Part shown: piece by piece, positions 1 through 10,007 of the stretch
How the letters are laid out: every line of letters starts with the position of its first letter
Numbering within the stretch: the stretch's first letter is position 1
Origin: Vibrio quintilis
Lineage (GTDB): Bacteria > Pseudomonadota > Gammaproteobacteria > Enterobacterales > Vibrionaceae
Direction of reading: 5' to 3'
Assembly: GCF_024529975.1 (NCBI RefSeq)
Contig: NZ_AP024898.1
Span: 1,364,001 to 1,428,000, forward strand
DNA: 64,000 nt
Position numbers and translations under genes: made by a program
The notes under the pieces: generated by a model
Told to the model about the DNA's origin: nothing
The model's database searches: none
The model's input: only the letters and a program-made list of their open reading frames with translations

Positions 1-1
1 G

Positions 2-1036
2 GATATCCGCCAACCGCTGAATATTCTCTCCCCGGATATGTCTGCGCACCTGCTGTTTGTGCTCGGACCGGACCATTATCTCTGGTACACCCGCTCCCAT
101 CATATTCTGATTGATGGCTATGGCATGATGTTATACGAACAACGGTGCTGTCAGCTCTACAGTCACCTGTGCCGTCAAACACCGGAAGGCCGCCCGTTTT
201 ATGCCTTCAGTGACTATTTCACCGAAGAACATCAGTACAACGCCAGTCAGCGCCATCAGAGTGACCAGCAATTCTGGAAAGACTATTTATCCGCCTCTCC
301 GGAGATCCCAAAGCTCGACCCGGACTACGACATGGCCGGTGCAGACATTATGCGCCGGGAAACCCTGTTTTCACCTCAGGTATCAGCCGGTTTGCGTACC
401 AGTGCTGAGATGCTTGGCACCGGCTGGCCGGATTTACTCGTCACCCTGATCGCTCTGTATCTGCACCAGGCGGGTGAGAAAATGTTGTGGCTGCCGTTTA
501 TGAACCGCTGGGGCAGTGTCGCGGCAAATATTCCCGGCCTGATGGTGAACATTCTGCCGTATCAGATTGACGTCGACGCATCGCAAACACTGGGGGAATA
601 TATCCGGCAGGCCGTCAGCAGGCTGCGGACCATTTACCGCCACGGACGCTACCGGCTGGAACGCATTGAAGCCGATCACGGGCTTGATCAGGAAGAAAGT
701 TTTTTTCTGACGCCTTTCATCAATATTCTGCCATTTGATATCCCGGCCCTGCCCGGCTGCGACGTGTCTCATGAAGTCATTGCCCGCGGAGCGGCTGACG
801 GGCTGAATATTACCTGCAGCAGTGATCCGGCAGCAAATCATTTACGGTTCGCTTTTGATTCAGACAAACACAGCTATCCGCAGGAAATGTTGATTGAACA
901 TGCCACGCAGTTACCGGCATTTTTGCGCAACCTGACCGAAGTCAATCCCGGTGATGATGAAGCCAGCCGGCGCGGGTACTTAGAAACGATTCTGGAAACA
1001 CCGATTGAGACCCTGTTAAAGCCGGGCGCAAAGTGA
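2..1036 (+). CDS. NRPS condensation-domain protein, 5' end outside window
   Basis: The reading frame is open from base 2, so the gene begins before the window. The signature HHILIDG (the HHxxxDG catalytic motif of condensation domains, second His as base) sits about 40 residues in. The rest, to the stop at 1036, has the length of the remaining condensation domain. No adenylation or carrier domain follows. It would join acyl or aminoacyl groups held on carrier proteins during non-ribosomal peptide or siderophore assembly. It is either a free-standing condensation protein or the last domain of a longer synthetase; the window cannot decide. The codon at 38 is only an internal Met. Confidence 0.8.
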   Translation, partial: DIRQPLNILSPDMSAHLLFVLGPDHYLWYTRSHHILIDGYGMMLYEQRCCQLYSHLCRQTPEGRPFYAFSDYFTEEHQYNASQRHQSDQQFWKDYLSASPEIPKLDPDYDMAGADIMRRETLFSPQVSAGLRTSAEMLGTGWPDLLVTLIALYLHQAGEKMLWLPFMNRWGSVAANIPGLMVNILPYQIDVDASQTLGEYIRQAVSRLRTIYRHGRYRLERIEADHGLDQEESFFLTPFINILPFDIPALPGCDVSHEVIARGAADGLNITCSSDPAANHLRFAFDSDKHSYPQEMLIEHATQLPAFLRNLTEVNPGDDEASRRGYLETILETPIETLLKPGAK

Positions 1037-1071
1037 CAGGAGACTGTGTCTCAGTGACCTTCTGTATTCAG

Positions 1072-1674
1072 TCACCGCACAGGCTCAGCCAGCGAGATGT
1101 TCTCATTGCGCCTGAGCCAGTGTAAATGGGTATGGTAGAACTCATGCTCTGCCACACCATGCTGCAACGCCTTTTTGTAAATACAGGCGACAAAAATATC
1201 CGCCAGCGAAAACTTACATCCGGTGGCAAACCCTGACTCGCGACACATCAGACTGCTGAGTACATTGAGGCGATTGAGAATCCATTCCCCGCGTAACTGT
1301 TTTCTTTCAGACTCTGTCAGTTCCGGCCGGAAAAAATTCAGTGCCGTCCGGTTCTGCGGAGAATGCACCATCGAATCCACATAATGACAAATCCGGCGCA
1401 CCAGCGCTCTTTCATTGGCAGAACTCCCCAGCAGAGGAACGACGTCCGGAAAACGTTCTTCAAAATACTCCAGAATCGCCATCGATTCAGAGATAAGAAA
1501 ACCATTCACAGAAACAGACGGAAAGAAGCCTAACGGATTAATCGCCAGATAATCAGCCGCAGGCTGTTCCGGAGAAATCACAATCCGGCGGTAAGGAATC
1601 TTTTTATAGTTTAAAGCCCACTCAACCCGGTGCGAACTATTTGCTCTTTCAGATGTATAAAGTACGATGTCCAC
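1072..1674 (-). CDS. glutathione S-transferase family protein
   Basis: This is a 200-residue protein with the usual GST layout. The N-terminal thioredoxin-like half has SSHRVEW near residue 13, the cis-Pro-type segment GFFPSV and the SES glutathione-binding turn near residue 63. An all-helical C-terminal half contains the SLADIFVA segment typical of the family. The N-terminus recalls maleylacetoacetate isomerase/zeta-like and stringent-starvation-type GSTs, but I cannot assign a substrate. It is convergent with the upstream NRPS gene, whose stop lies 36 bp away. No operon partner is obvious. Confidence 0.75.
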   Translation of the reverse strand: MDIVLYTSERANSSHRVEWALNYKKIPYRRIVISPEQPAADYLAINPLGFFPSVSVNGFLISESMAILEYFEERFPDVVPLLGSSANERALVRRICHYVDSMVHSPQNRTALNFFRPELTESERKQLRGEWILNRLNVLSSLMCRESGFATGCKFSLADIFVACIYKKALQHGVAEHEFYHTHLHWLRRNENISLAEPVR

Positions 1675-1853
1675 ATTCCCTCCTGCCCGAATTCATAACC
1701 AGTTCCGGATACTTTTGGCGCCTGTCCGCAAACCAGCAGATTGTTCATCTGACTTCCATCATCCTTTCAGTGATGCCGGTTTTCTTCATGTTACTTAGTT
1801 CTTCATATTGCTTTCTTTTTCAGGTAACCAGGTTCTTCCTCTTGCCCCGTCAT

Positions 1854-2645
1854 TTATTTCCCCGGTTTGTCCGGCGGGCTGTTTTTCTTAAATAATCCGT
1901 CCATCAGCTCCGTCGGCATTGGAAACAGGATGGTTGAGTTATTCTCTGCCGCAATTTCTGTCAAAGTTTGCAAATATCGCAGCAAAATTGCGTTCGGCTC
2001 ATGCGCCAGTTTAGTTGCCGCTTCAACCAGCTTTTCAGAGGCTTCCATCTCCCCGGAGGCATGAATGACTTTCGCCCGCCGGGTTCGTTCTGCCTCTGCC
2101 TGCCGGGCAATCGCCCGAATCATGCTTTCATTCAAATCGACATGTTTAATCTCAACATTTGACACCTTAATCCCCCAGCCGGAGGTCCGGGTATCGAGAA
2201 TCGACTGAATATCTGAGTTAAGCATCTCCCGGTTTGCCAGCATCTCATCCAGTTCATGCTGGCCCAGTACGGAACGCAGCGTGGTTTGTGCCAGCTGAGA
2301 CGTCGCCTGCAGATAATTTTCCACATTAATAATCGCTTTTTGCGAATCAACCACTCTGAAGTAAATCACCGCATTGACCCGCACAGATACATTATCCCGG
2401 CTAATCACATCCTGACTGGGGACATCCATGACGACAGTTCTCAAATCTACGCGCACGATTTGCTGAATGACCGGAATAACAATAATTAACCCCGGTCCTT
2501 TGACTTTCTGGAACCGCCCGAGAAAGAAAATCACCCCTCTTTCATACTCCCGCAGGATGTGAAAAAGACTGAAAGCGATCATGAAAACGAGAACCACGAA
2601 CAGAACAAGGGTGAATGTCCCGCTATCTATCTGTAAATCCATCAT
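1854..2645 (-). CDS. slipin / stomatin-like SPFH membrane protein
   Basis: The 263-residue protein has one N-terminal membrane segment (about residues 10-30) followed by a full SPFH/band-7 domain starting at [14 protein letters not shown]. It ends in the coiled-coil region [15 protein letters not shown] seen in slipins. Slipins form oligomers in the inner membrane and are processed by, or work with, NfeD-type proteases. Its start overlaps the end of the NfeD gene by 23 bp, so the two are translationally coupled in one operon with NfeD first. The C-terminus, rich in Pro and Lys, is the substrate end for the partner in characterised pairs; here that is inference. Confidence 0.88.
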   Translation of the reverse strand: MMDLQIDSGTFTLVLFVVLVFMIAFSLFHILREYERGVIFFLGRFQKVKGPGLIIVIPVIQQIVRVDLRTVVMDVPSQDVISRDNVSVRVNAVIYFRVVDSQKAIINVENYLQATSQLAQTTLRSVLGQHELDEMLANREMLNSDIQSILDTRTSGWGIKVSNVEIKHVDLNESMIRAIARQAEAERTRRAKVIHASGEMEASEKLVEAATKLAHEPNAILLRYLQTLTEIAAENNSTILFPMPTELMDGLFKKNSPPDKPGK

Positions 2646-4011
2646 TTTGTTTGCTCTCCGATACTTTTCTGACCAGCACCGTCAGCCCTTCAACGGCACA
2701 GACCGTGACATGATCTCCTTTGTGCAGCGGGGTTTCATGCTCACACCGGGCTGCCCACCTTTCTCCGCCAATCAGCACAAATCCCTGACCAGCCTCATCA
2801 TCATCATCATCGATGATCGTCTGATATCCGATCATCGACTCACAGCCACTGACTGCCGGCTTACGCCGCAACGACAGGAGACGTCTGACCACAAAAATCA
2901 CCATTCCGGCGGAAGCCAGTGCGATGGCATAAATCAGATTGAGAGAAATCTGAAGCTCCGGCAGATCACTGTCAATCAGGAACACTGAGCCCAGAATCAT
3001 GGCCACAACCCCACCACCACCTAAAATGCCAAAGCTCGGCACCAGTGATTCCGCGACCAGCAATGCCACCGCCAGCAGAATCAGTCCCATACCGGCATAG
3101 TTAACCGGCAGCAGATGAAAGGCATACAAAGCAATCAGCAAAGAAATCGTACCAATCACCCCCGAGATACCGAGGCCGGGACTGTAGAACTCCAGTAACA
3201 GGCCGTAAATACCGATCATCATCAGGATATAAGCAATATTCGGGTTGGTAATGGTCGCCAGAAACCGGCTGCGCCAGTCCGGTTGCCGGGGCAACTGAAC
3301 TGCCCCGGAAAGATCAAGCGTGTATGGCTGTTGATTGAGCTGAATCACCCGGCCATCAATTGCCTGAACCAAAGCTTCCGGGGTTGCTGCTAATTCATCG
3401 ATCACATTCAGCTCCAGAGCTTCTTCTGAAGACAGTGTGGCCGCTTCTCTCACTGCTTTCTCTGCCCATTCAACATTCCGTCCTCTGAGCTGAGCCAGCG
3501 ACCGGATATATGCGATTGAATCATTGAGAATCTTTTTCTCCATCGCATCCGGTGTTTTCTGCGCATTGTCATCTTTTTTCTCATCACCGCCCGGCATACC
3601 GCCCATCCGGACCGGTGTTGCAGCACCCAGCGTGGTCGCCGGTGACATCGCAGCAATGTGGCAGGCATACAAAATGTACGTACCGGCACTGGCGGCACGA
3701 GCCCCGCGCGGGTAAACCAGACAGATCACCGGAATATCCGAGGCCAGGATATGCTGGTTAATTTCTCTCAGTGCAGAATTCAGCCCGCCGGGTGTGTCGA
3801 TCGTCAGCAGAATAGCAGGCATATGAGGCTGTTGGTTGGCAAGCTGGATTTCCCGGATCACATAATCACCAACAGCGGGGCCAATCGCGCCACTGATTGT
3901 TAATACCGGAATTGTCTTGGTTGGGCCAGCAGCGGTTTGATCAGCCGCTGCGGCGAAAAATCCGGCAAGACAACTCAGGATGATCACCATTATCCTGAGA
4001 TAACAACGCAT
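2623..4011 (-). CDS. NfeD-type membrane serine protease
   Basis: The 462-residue protein starts with a signal peptide (about residues 1-23). A ClpP/SppA-like protease domain follows, with TIDTPGG and [11 protein letters not shown], where the Ser of ASAGT is the expected nucleophile and a later Lys the general base. Next come four to five membrane helices (about 255-380) and a C-terminal OB-fold NfeD domain. This is the long form of NfeD, which is paired with a slipin, as here. A Met/Gly-rich and Lys/Asp-rich loop (about residues 140-160) interrupts the protease domain and is variable in the family. It probably takes part in membrane protein quality control; that role is inferred from homologues. 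Confidence 0.88.
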   Translation of the reverse strand: MRCYLRIMVIILSCLAGFFAAAADQTAAGPTKTIPVLTISGAIGPAVGDYVIREIQLANQQPHMPAILLTIDTPGGLNSALREINQHILASDIPVICLVYPRGARAASAGTYILYACHIAAMSPATTLGAATPVRMGGMPGGDEKKDDNAQKTPDAMEKKILNDSIAYIRSLAQLRGRNVEWAEKAVREAATLSSEEALELNVIDELAATPEALVQAIDGRVIQLNQQPYTLDLSGAVQLPRQPDWRSRFLATITNPNIAYILMMIGIYGLLLEFYSPGLGISGVIGTISLLIALYAFHLLPVNYAGMGLILLAVALLVAESLVPSFGILGGGGVVAMILGSVFLIDSDLPELQISLNLIYAIALASAGMVIFVVRRLLSLRRKPAVSGCESMIGYQTIIDDDDDEAGQGFVLIGGERWAARCEHETPLHKGDHVTVCAVEGLTVLVRKVSESKQNDGFTDR

Positions 4012-4210
4012 CCGCTCTTCCCGTCAAATATTTACTATCAGTGTAGTTCAAAAAATCATCACAAGAGCGCGCAGCAATTGGCTGGAAACGGGAAAATACT
4101 GCCTGAAAATGCGGGATCGTGAGCCATGAATCTTTTTTCAGCATTCGTAATCGCTTAAATTTTGACTAATCTGAATCTATATGTTTTGAAAAAATTTTGA
4201 CGGAAGTGCT

Positions 4211-5092
4211 ATGAAATACACATGTTGTTTCAATGTAACAACATTGCTGTTGTGTCTTTTTACTGCTTTTCATGTATTAGCCAAACAACCGGAACCACTG
4301 CTGGTGGTTCATCAGCAAAGGGAGTCCCCGCATGATACCCGCGTCAACTACGTGATTGATTTACTCAAAACCGCGCTGGAAAAAACCGTCGAAACCGATG
4401 GACCCTATCTGCTGCGGCCATCACGGGTGAAAATGACGCCTTCCCGCTACCACGAAAATATCAGAGCCGGTGGTGAACCAAACGTGATTGTCGCCCTGGC
4501 TTCCAAAGCCACCGCTGAAGAGCTGCTGCCGATCCGGATTCCGATCCGGAAAGGACTGTACGGATATCGTCTGTTTCTGATTGATCAGGATAATCAGGCC
4601 CGCTTTTCTCAGGTAAAAACCCTGGCCGATCTCCGGCAGTTCAACGCCGGATTGAGAAAAGGCTGGAAAGATATTGATGTGCTGAATTACAACGGCTTTC
4701 AGGTCACCGAAGGCAATAGTTATGAAGGCATGTTCAGGATGCTGGTTGCCGGCCGTTTTGATTATTTCTCCCGGAGTGTGATTGAAATCTATGAAGAGCT
4801 GGCATCCAGGAAACAGTTGTATCCGAAAATGGTCGTTGAAGAAACGATTCTGCTTTATTATCCCCTGCCGCTTTATTTTGTGGTCAATAAAGCGGATAAA
4901 AAGCTGGCCGCCCGCCTTGAAAAAGGGCTGAATATCATGATTGCTGATGGCAGTTTTGATGAAATCTTCTGCAAATACAGCTGTAAAGATCTGGAGCGGG
5001 TGAAGGTTGAGCAACGGAAGGTATTCCGGATCGAAAACCCCCTGCTGGAAGAGAAAGTACCTTATGATCGCAAAGAATTGTGGTGGCACTGA
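4211..5092 (+). CDS. periplasmic solute-binding-like protein (SBP_bac_3 type)
   Basis: The 293-residue protein begins with a clear signal peptide (CFNVTTLLLCLFTAFHVLA). The mature part looks like a family-3 bilobed binding protein: a ligand-type N-lobe, a hinge near KGLYGYRLFLI, and a C-terminal segment LEKGLNIMIADGSFDEIF that matches the end of that fold. No ABC permease or ATPase is next to it, so it may be an orphan sensor or scavenging protein, as is common in marine bacteria. The ligand is unknown. It is convergent with the hydrolase gene at 5109. Confidence 0.65.
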   Translation: MKYTCCFNVTTLLLCLFTAFHVLAKQPEPLLVVHQQRESPHDTRVNYVIDLLKTALEKTVETDGPYLLRPSRVKMTPSRYHENIRAGGEPNVIVALASKATAEELLPIRIPIRKGLYGYRLFLIDQDNQARFSQVKTLADLRQFNAGLRKGWKDIDVLNYNGFQVTEGNSYEGMFRMLVAGRFDYFSRSVIEIYEELASRKQLYPKMVVEETILLYYPLPLYFVVNKADKKLAARLEKGLNIMIADGSFDEIFCKYSCKDLERVKVEQRKVFRIENPLLEEKVPYDRKELWWH

Positions 5093-5108
5093 CGCCGGTA
5101 TTGTTCTG

Positions 5109-5852
5109 CTACTCCTGCATCCGGCCACTCAGCAGCCACGGGGTCACGTGCCGGCACAGCCATTGTGGATTATCCAGCGGAATATCATGGCCATCCTGTT
5201 CATTAATAATCAGACGTTCACGCCACGCATGTGCAATCGCCCGGGTCGCCTGCGGGCAGACCAGCCGATCCTGAGAGGATGAAATAAACAGCAGCGGACA
5301 AACCGGGCGGGAAACCTCAAACGTGGCAGCCGCATATAGCTGCCTGAAAAAATTCATACGCTTCATCGGGTATTGTTTATCCGCCGCCACCCATTGTTCA
5401 ATCACCCGCCTGTCCGGTGGCTGATTAGACACCAGCCGGAAAATGACCGATTCCCGCCGGTATCCTCCGGCAAACAAAGCAATAAGCAACCGAAAGTAAT
5501 TTTCAGGCAGTAAGCGTTGCCAGAACGGGCTGAAGCCCGCTGCGCTGGTGTTAATGCACACCACAGAGGCAACTTCACCGGGATATAATTCGGCCCATTT
5601 CAGCGCAATCATCCCCCCCATGGAGACAGCAATAATATCCAGCTTTTCAGTACCGGTGAAACCGGCCCGCAGGTTTTCCACCATGCCGCGGACAGATGAA
5701 GGAGAGATGGCATCATGCTGTTTACCGGCACCGGGAATATCAAGGCACATCACCGGCCGGTCCGGATATAACGCCTGCAACATCTGCGGAAATTCCCCCC
5801 AGTGAAACTGAGAACGAAATAAGCCCCGGATTAATACAATAGGAGGGTTCAA
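5109..5852 (-). CDS. alpha/beta hydrolase
   Basis: The 247-residue protein has the alpha/beta-hydrolase fold. Oxyanion-side sequence is near residues 5-18 and the nucleophile elbow AVSMGG is near residue 95 (Ser). The acid is likely in SSSQDRLV, and the catalytic His in the DGHDIPLDNP segment close to the C-terminus. The arrangement resembles small esterases and BioH/MhpC-like hydrolases, but nothing points to a particular substrate. It is transcribed towards the binding-protein gene and ends 16 bp from that gene's stop. Confidence 0.75.
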   Translation of the reverse strand: MNPPIVLIRGLFRSQFHWGEFPQMLQALYPDRPVMCLDIPGAGKQHDAISPSSVRGMVENLRAGFTGTEKLDIIAVSMGGMIALKWAELYPGEVASVVCINTSAAGFSPFWQRLLPENYFRLLIALFAGGYRRESVIFRLVSNQPPDRRVIEQWVAADKQYPMKRMNFFRQLYAAATFEVSRPVCPLLFISSSQDRLVCPQATRAIAHAWRERLIINEQDGHDIPLDNPQWLCRHVTPWLLSGRMQE

Positions 5853-5930
5853 TATGCTGCTCCATCAATTCTGATGATTTCCATTTCTGTGCTTTCTTTT
5901 GTCTCATACTTCGGAGGAATTGACCAGCAC

Positions 5931-5974
5931 TATACAAACAACCTGAAGATGCAGGTTCAGGTTGCCTGGGTATA
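5931..5974. repeat. palindromic intergenic repeat (TATACCCAA family)
   Basis: This copy reads TATACAAACAACCTGAAGAT followed by GCAGG and an inverted second arm ending CTGGGTATA. The same palindrome recurs at 12028, 13204 and 17714, with half copies at 18726 and in the composite repeats at 6224 and 19805. It lies in a gene-free stretch (5853-6387). The rest of that stretch holds only the composite repeat and AT-rich DNA that probably carries the nitrilase promoter. Confidence 0.8.
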
Positions 5975-6223
5975 TACAGAAAGCACACGCTGTAAACCGA
6001 TCTGTGGAACAGCCTGTGAAATGGCGGACCGATAGCTGCCGGTCACAGCGGTATTTTTAATGATAGCCATTTGATTGCACTGCCTGACAATTAAAATTGC
6101 ACCATAGCTGAGAAAGCACTGCCGGTTTTGCACCATTTTAATGCGGATTGTCCGGGATTCACATCATTCTGGCACCCTGATGTTGATAATATTGTTGGTA
6201 TGTTTTTTGAAGATAAGAATTAT

Positions 6224-6319
6224 ATTTTCAACGTAGAATGACTATGTCTACAAATCAGTGCTTTGCTCAGAAACCAGTCAATTCTCTCTGAACATGCATC
6301 TTGAGCTCACTTGGGTATA
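6224..6319. repeat. composite ~96-bp repeat, copy 1
   Basis: This block matches 19805-19901 over its whole length. Shared landmarks are ATTTTCAAC, AGAATGAC, ATGTCTACAAATCAGTGC, a CAG/CTGA pair and a final TTGGGTATA arm. The last 25 bases correspond to one arm of the shorter palindrome, so the palindrome may be the end of a longer element. It lies just upstream of the nitrilase gene and covers an alternative TTG start at 6301 that I rejected. Confidence 0.6.
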
Positions 6320-6387
6320 ACCCTGGAGAAAGTGATGCACTGAATCAAGTACATCATAAGAAATCAGTCACGAATAAGGATGAGACC

Positions 6388-8172
6388 GTGAATTTAAAAA
6401 AAACACTTCTTTCACTGGGGATAGCAATATCACCGGTACTGTTCACCACACCAGGCTACGCTCAGGTTCAGCATCCGTTTCTCGCGGCCGCTGTCGAGTT
6501 TAATCCGGTATTTCATGAAAGAGACAAAAATATCAGCCACCTCAGTCAGGATATAGAGAGAGCGCTGAAAAAAGGGGCAAAACTGGTCGTTGCACCGGAA
6601 ATGTCTACAACCGGATACCTTTATTCAAGCCGTAAAGAAATCGCACCTTATGTGGATACTATTCCGGGTGTTACGTCGGATGCGCTGGGCAAACTCGCAA
6701 AAAAATATGATGCCTATATCGTGATTGGTATGGCGGAAAAAGATAAACAGACAGGTATCTACTACAATGCTTCAGTCTTAGTCGGCCCTGAAGGCGTCGT
6801 GGGGAAATACCGGAAAACACACCAGTGGGAAGCAGAAGAACACTGGGCTGCCTGGGGCGATCTGGGGTTCCCGGTCTTCGATACCGAACTGGGGAAAATC
6901 GCAATCAATATTTGTATGGATTCCGGTTATTTTGAAAGTGCCCGGATCCCGGCTATCGAAGGGGCTGATATTATTGCATTTCCAACCAATTCGTCCATCC
7001 AGGCCATTTATTATAATCAGTCCAGAGCAATGCAGAATGGCGTTTATATTGTTGAAGCCAACCGTAACAATACAGAGAAAAATTTCCATATGGTTGGCAT
7101 GAGTGCCATTTGGGATCCTGATGGCAATAAGCTGGTTGAAGCACCTTATGTCGGTAAAAAAGATCCTTCGCCCAAAGAAACCCGCATTGTTTACGCTGAA
7201 ATTGATCCGGCCAGATACAGTGTCAGAACAGAAAGACTGGCCAACCGCCGGACAGATTTATACCAGCCATTAATGCTGAAGGTTGCCCCGTGGGATTACA
7301 CGACGAATAAAACGGAAAAAGAAATCAAAAGCGTTTCCATCCAGTTCGAACCGGTCATTGGCGACAAGCAAGCCAACATCAAAACTGTCTCAGCAATGTT
7401 AAGCAAGCTGAAAAATGAACAGCTGGCAGTCTTACCTGAATACAGTTTTACCGGTGAAACCGCCAAAATGAGTCAGAATGCGAAAAGCTGGGCTGAAGAG
7501 ATTCATGGCTCAACATTCAGCCAAATGAGCAAGCTGGCAAAAGCAAACAAGATTAATCTGGTTTACTCACTGATTGAAAAAGATAAACACAGCAAACTTT
7601 ACGTCACTACCGTCGTGCTGGATACCAAAGGCGATATACTGGGTTCATACCGTAAAACTCATCTGAATGCCGATGAGAAACAGTGGGCAACCGCAGGTGA
7701 TGAAATTAAAACGGTCGATATTCCTGAGTTAGGACGTCTGGGCCTGATGTCCGGGGAAGACGTATTGTACCCGGAGGTTGCTGGTATATTGAGTGGCAAA
7801 CGGGCCGACATGATCGCAATCCCATCTTCATGGGCAGGCCATTATGGTGGCTATGTTCAGGTCAATCAGAAAGCCATTGCAAATCCTTATCCGGCACACT
7901 CAATGGTGTTATGGGATAGTGTCGCTTTCTCAGCTCAGGCTTATACGATCGTTTCTAACTTTGTCGGAACAGACAATCATTACAAAGGTGAAAGTGCACT
8001 TTATACACTTGACCCTTTATACGGTCTGGATCAGGCTAAAGTTGCTTCATCAACCCAAGCCCAGTTATTCAGGGCATCTTTCAAGACCAAACAAAATGAC
8101 TGGTGGCTTAACCAGTACAATATGGTTTCTTCCAGAAGGCCTTTCTTCTATAAACCTCTACTGCAACAGTAA
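6388..8172 (+). CDS. secreted tandem carbon-nitrogen hydrolase (nitrilase superfamily)
   Basis: I start at GTG 6388 because AAGGATGAG precedes it and it opens directly into a signal peptide (cleavage likely after GYA). The protein then has two nitrilase-fold domains. Domain 1 has the full triad Glu71 (APEMSTTGY), Lys143 (YRKTH) and Cys176 (INICMD). Domain 2 has Glu351 (LPEYSFTGE) and Lys423 (YRKTH), but the Cys position, at exactly the same 72 and 33 residue spacing, is Gly456 (LMSGEDVLYPE). The second domain should therefore be inactive and structural or regulatory. Expected chemistry is periplasmic hydrolysis of an amide or nitrile; the substrate is unknown. Vertebrate vanin/biotinidase proteins also combine an active nitrilase domain with a second non-catalytic one, by analogy only. 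Confidence 0.82.
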   Translation: MNLKKTLLSLGIAISPVLFTTPGYAQVQHPFLAAAVEFNPVFHERDKNISHLSQDIERALKKGAKLVVAPEMSTTGYLYSSRKEIAPYVDTIPGVTSDALGKLAKKYDAYIVIGMAEKDKQTGIYYNASVLVGPEGVVGKYRKTHQWEAEEHWAAWGDLGFPVFDTELGKIAINICMDSGYFESARIPAIEGADIIAFPTNSSIQAIYYNQSRAMQNGVYIVEANRNNTEKNFHMVGMSAIWDPDGNKLVEAPYVGKKDPSPKETRIVYAEIDPARYSVRTERLANRRTDLYQPLMLKVAPWDYTTNKTEKEIKSVSIQFEPVIGDKQANIKTVSAMLSKLKNEQLAVLPEYSFTGETAKMSQNAKSWAEEIHGSTFSQMSKLAKANKINLVYSLIEKDKHSKLYVTTVVLDTKGDILGSYRKTHLNADEKQWATAGDEIKTVDIPELGRLGLMSGEDVLYPEVAGILSGKRADMIAIPSSWAGHYGGYVQVNQKAIANPYPAHSMVLWDSVAFSAQAYTIVSNFVGTDNHYKGESALYTLDPLYGLDQAKVASSTQAQLFRASFKTKQNDWWLNQYNMVSSRRPFFYKPLLQQ

Positions 8173-8210
8173 CAAGCCCTGGCTGAAACAGTCATTCTGT
8201 CAATCATGAA

Positions 8211-8238
8211 GAACAGACACCATCACTGGTGTCTGTTC
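8211..8238. terminator. stem-loop between convergent genes
   Basis: A perfect 11-bp stem GAACAGACACC / GGTGTCTGTTC encloses a 6-base loop. It lies between the stop of the nitrilase gene and the stop of argP, which run towards each other. There is no T-run on either side, so it may act as a transcript end-stabilising hairpin rather than a classic intrinsic terminator. Confidence 0.6.
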
Positions 8239-8268
8239 ACATAAGTCAACTCAATCTGAACAACCGGC

Positions 8269-9168
8269 TCAACGGTGCAGTGTTGCCGCAGACTCCGCAT
8301 AAAAAACATCGGTAATTTGAGACAGAGCCACAGAACGAATAGCTGCGTGCTGCCAGTATAACGGCCCGTCCAGCCACTGATCCGGGACCAGATTAATAAT
8401 CTGCCCTTTTGCCAGTGCTTCGGTCATCAGCCCTTCAGCAGCGAGGGTCCAGCCCATATGCCGGGATGCGGCTTCAACCAGACCGAGGGAGTCCGGTAAA
8501 TAGTGCACGGCCGCTGGCGTAATCCATTCACTGGTGACAGCGTGCATAAATCTCGACTGCAACGGATCTTTGCGGTTGTACACAATAACCGGTGCTTCAG
8601 CGAAAGCTTTGGCTGTCAGCCCCTGGCTGAAGTAACGCTCAGCAAACTCCGGAGAGGCGATGGCACAATAACGGATATTGCCGAGTCTGTGGACGGCACA
8701 TCCCTGTAGTGGCGTGGCCTCAGAGGTAATTGCACCAATCACGGAACCCTCACGCAGGTGATCCAGGGTGAAATCTTGATCATCAACGCGGATATCAAAC
8801 AGATAACCATGCTCATGTTGCAGGCGGGCAAAGGCAGAAATCAGCCAGGTGGAAAGCGAATCTTCGTTGACCGCAACAGAAAAAGTATTGGATAACTTAC
8901 TGCTGTCTTGCGTGAGATGAAATTCCGCCATAGCTTCAGCTTCCAGCAGTAACATCGGCCTGACTTTGGTCAGTAACTGTTGACCGGCGGGTGTCGGACG
9001 ACATGGCGCCTGCCGGACGACGAGTAACTGCCCGACCCGGTCTTCCAGTGTCCGGATCCGCTGTGAAATCGCAGATGGCGTGACCGAAAGGCGCCTTGCT
9101 GCTGCTTCAAAACTACGCTCTTCAATCACAGTAATCAATGCAACGATCTGGGGAGAAACGAGACTCAT
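8269..9168 (-). CDS. argP: LysR-type regulator ArgP
   Basis: The 299-residue LysR-type protein has an N-terminal winged HTH (ERSFEAAARRLSVTPSAISQ, residues 17-36) and a C-terminal periplasmic-binding-like effector domain. The sequence is close to ArgP/IciA, the lysine/arginine-sensing regulator. It is divergent from a LysE-type amino acid exporter 114 bp away, which is the standard ArgP-ArgO (LysG-LysE) arrangement. It most likely activates that exporter when Arg or Lys accumulates. The AT-rich intergenic region (9169-9282), with repeated TTAAT/ATTAAG half-sites, is the expected operator. Confidence 0.88.
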   Translation of the reverse strand: MSLVSPQIVALITVIEERSFEAAARRLSVTPSAISQRIRTLEDRVGQLLVVRQAPCRPTPAGQQLLTKVRPMLLLEAEAMAEFHLTQDSSKLSNTFSVAVNEDSLSTWLISAFARLQHEHGYLFDIRVDDQDFTLDHLREGSVIGAITSEATPLQGCAVHRLGNIRYCAIASPEFAERYFSQGLTAKAFAEAPVIVYNRKDPLQSRFMHAVTSEWITPAAVHYLPDSLGLVEAASRHMGWTLAAEGLMTEALAKGQIINLVPDQWLDGPLYWQHAAIRSVALSQITDVFYAESAATLHR

Positions 9169-9282
9169 AGCACCTTCTTAATTAAGTTATTCTTAATCAG
9201 ATTAAGATTATATTGTTTTTCTAATCATTGCGACTGAAAGATAATTGGCGCTTCTTATCATCAAACATCTATGAGACTTAAA

Positions 9283-9900
9283 ATGCCTTTTACTTCACTC
9301 ATCGCAGGATTCGGCACCGGTGCCGGGCTGATTATCAGTATCGGTTCGCAGAATGCTTTTGTGCTGCGTCAGGGCTTACAGTGCCAGCATGTCGGCCTGA
9401 TCGTGACCACCTGTATTCTTGCAGATATCCTGCTGATCAGCTGCGGGGTTGCCGGGATTGGCTTTGTGGTACAGCAATGGCCGGTGGTGCTGGATATTTT
9501 CCGGTTTGGCGGTGCCGCATTTCTTGGTGTGAATGCTTTACTTTCAGCATCCAGCGCCTGGAAAGGATCCGGCGGTCTGTCTCCCGCTTCGGGGCTGACA
9601 GTGAGCCGTCATCAGGTGCTGTTAACCTGCCTTGGTTATACATTTCTCAACCCGCATGTTTACCTTGATACCATGATCATGATTGGCAGTCTGTCGGCCG
9701 GTTACAATGGATTTGCCCGGTGGGGATTCGGGCTGGGTGCGATTCTGGCAAGCTTTGTGTGGTTCATCTCACTGGGTTATGGCTCAAAAGTGTTGTTACC
9801 TCTGTTTCGCAGCCCGCAGGCATGGCGCGTCCTCGATGCACTGGTCGCCATCATCCTGATGACACTGTCGATGATGCTGTTACTGACGCCCTTATCCTGA
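9283..9900 (+). CDS. argO: LysE/ArgO-family basic amino acid exporter
   Basis: About 205 residues with six predicted membrane helices. It carries the LysE-family N-terminal signature GLIISIGSQNAFVLRQGL and the second-half motif TFLNPHVYLDT. The family exports arginine and/or lysine across the inner membrane to prevent toxic accumulation from peptides. I prefer ATG 9283 over ATG 9271: GAGA lies at proper spacing before it and the protein then starts MPFTSLIAGFG as in relatives. Divergent from argP, its probable activator. Confidence 0.85.
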   Translation: MPFTSLIAGFGTGAGLIISIGSQNAFVLRQGLQCQHVGLIVTTCILADILLISCGVAGIGFVVQQWPVVLDIFRFGGAAFLGVNALLSASSAWKGSGGLSPASGLTVSRHQVLLTCLGYTFLNPHVYLDTMIMIGSLSAGYNGFARWGFGLGAILASFVWFISLGYGSKVLLPLFRSPQAWRVLDALVAIILMTLSMMLLLTPLS

Positions 9901-10007
9901 ATAGCCCCGCAGATTACCCGGATCGCAATTTTGTTCTATTTTTATCCGGCGCAATCCCTTAGGATGAAAATTGTCATCAGCGAGGTACAGCGCAAGGAGC
10001 TGCCATC

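Noticed and set aside
6301..6387. Upstream extension of the tandem nitrilase from a TTG codon
   Set aside because: It overlaps the composite repeat, lacks an RBS, and would put 29 extra residues before an evident signal peptide that starts at 6388.
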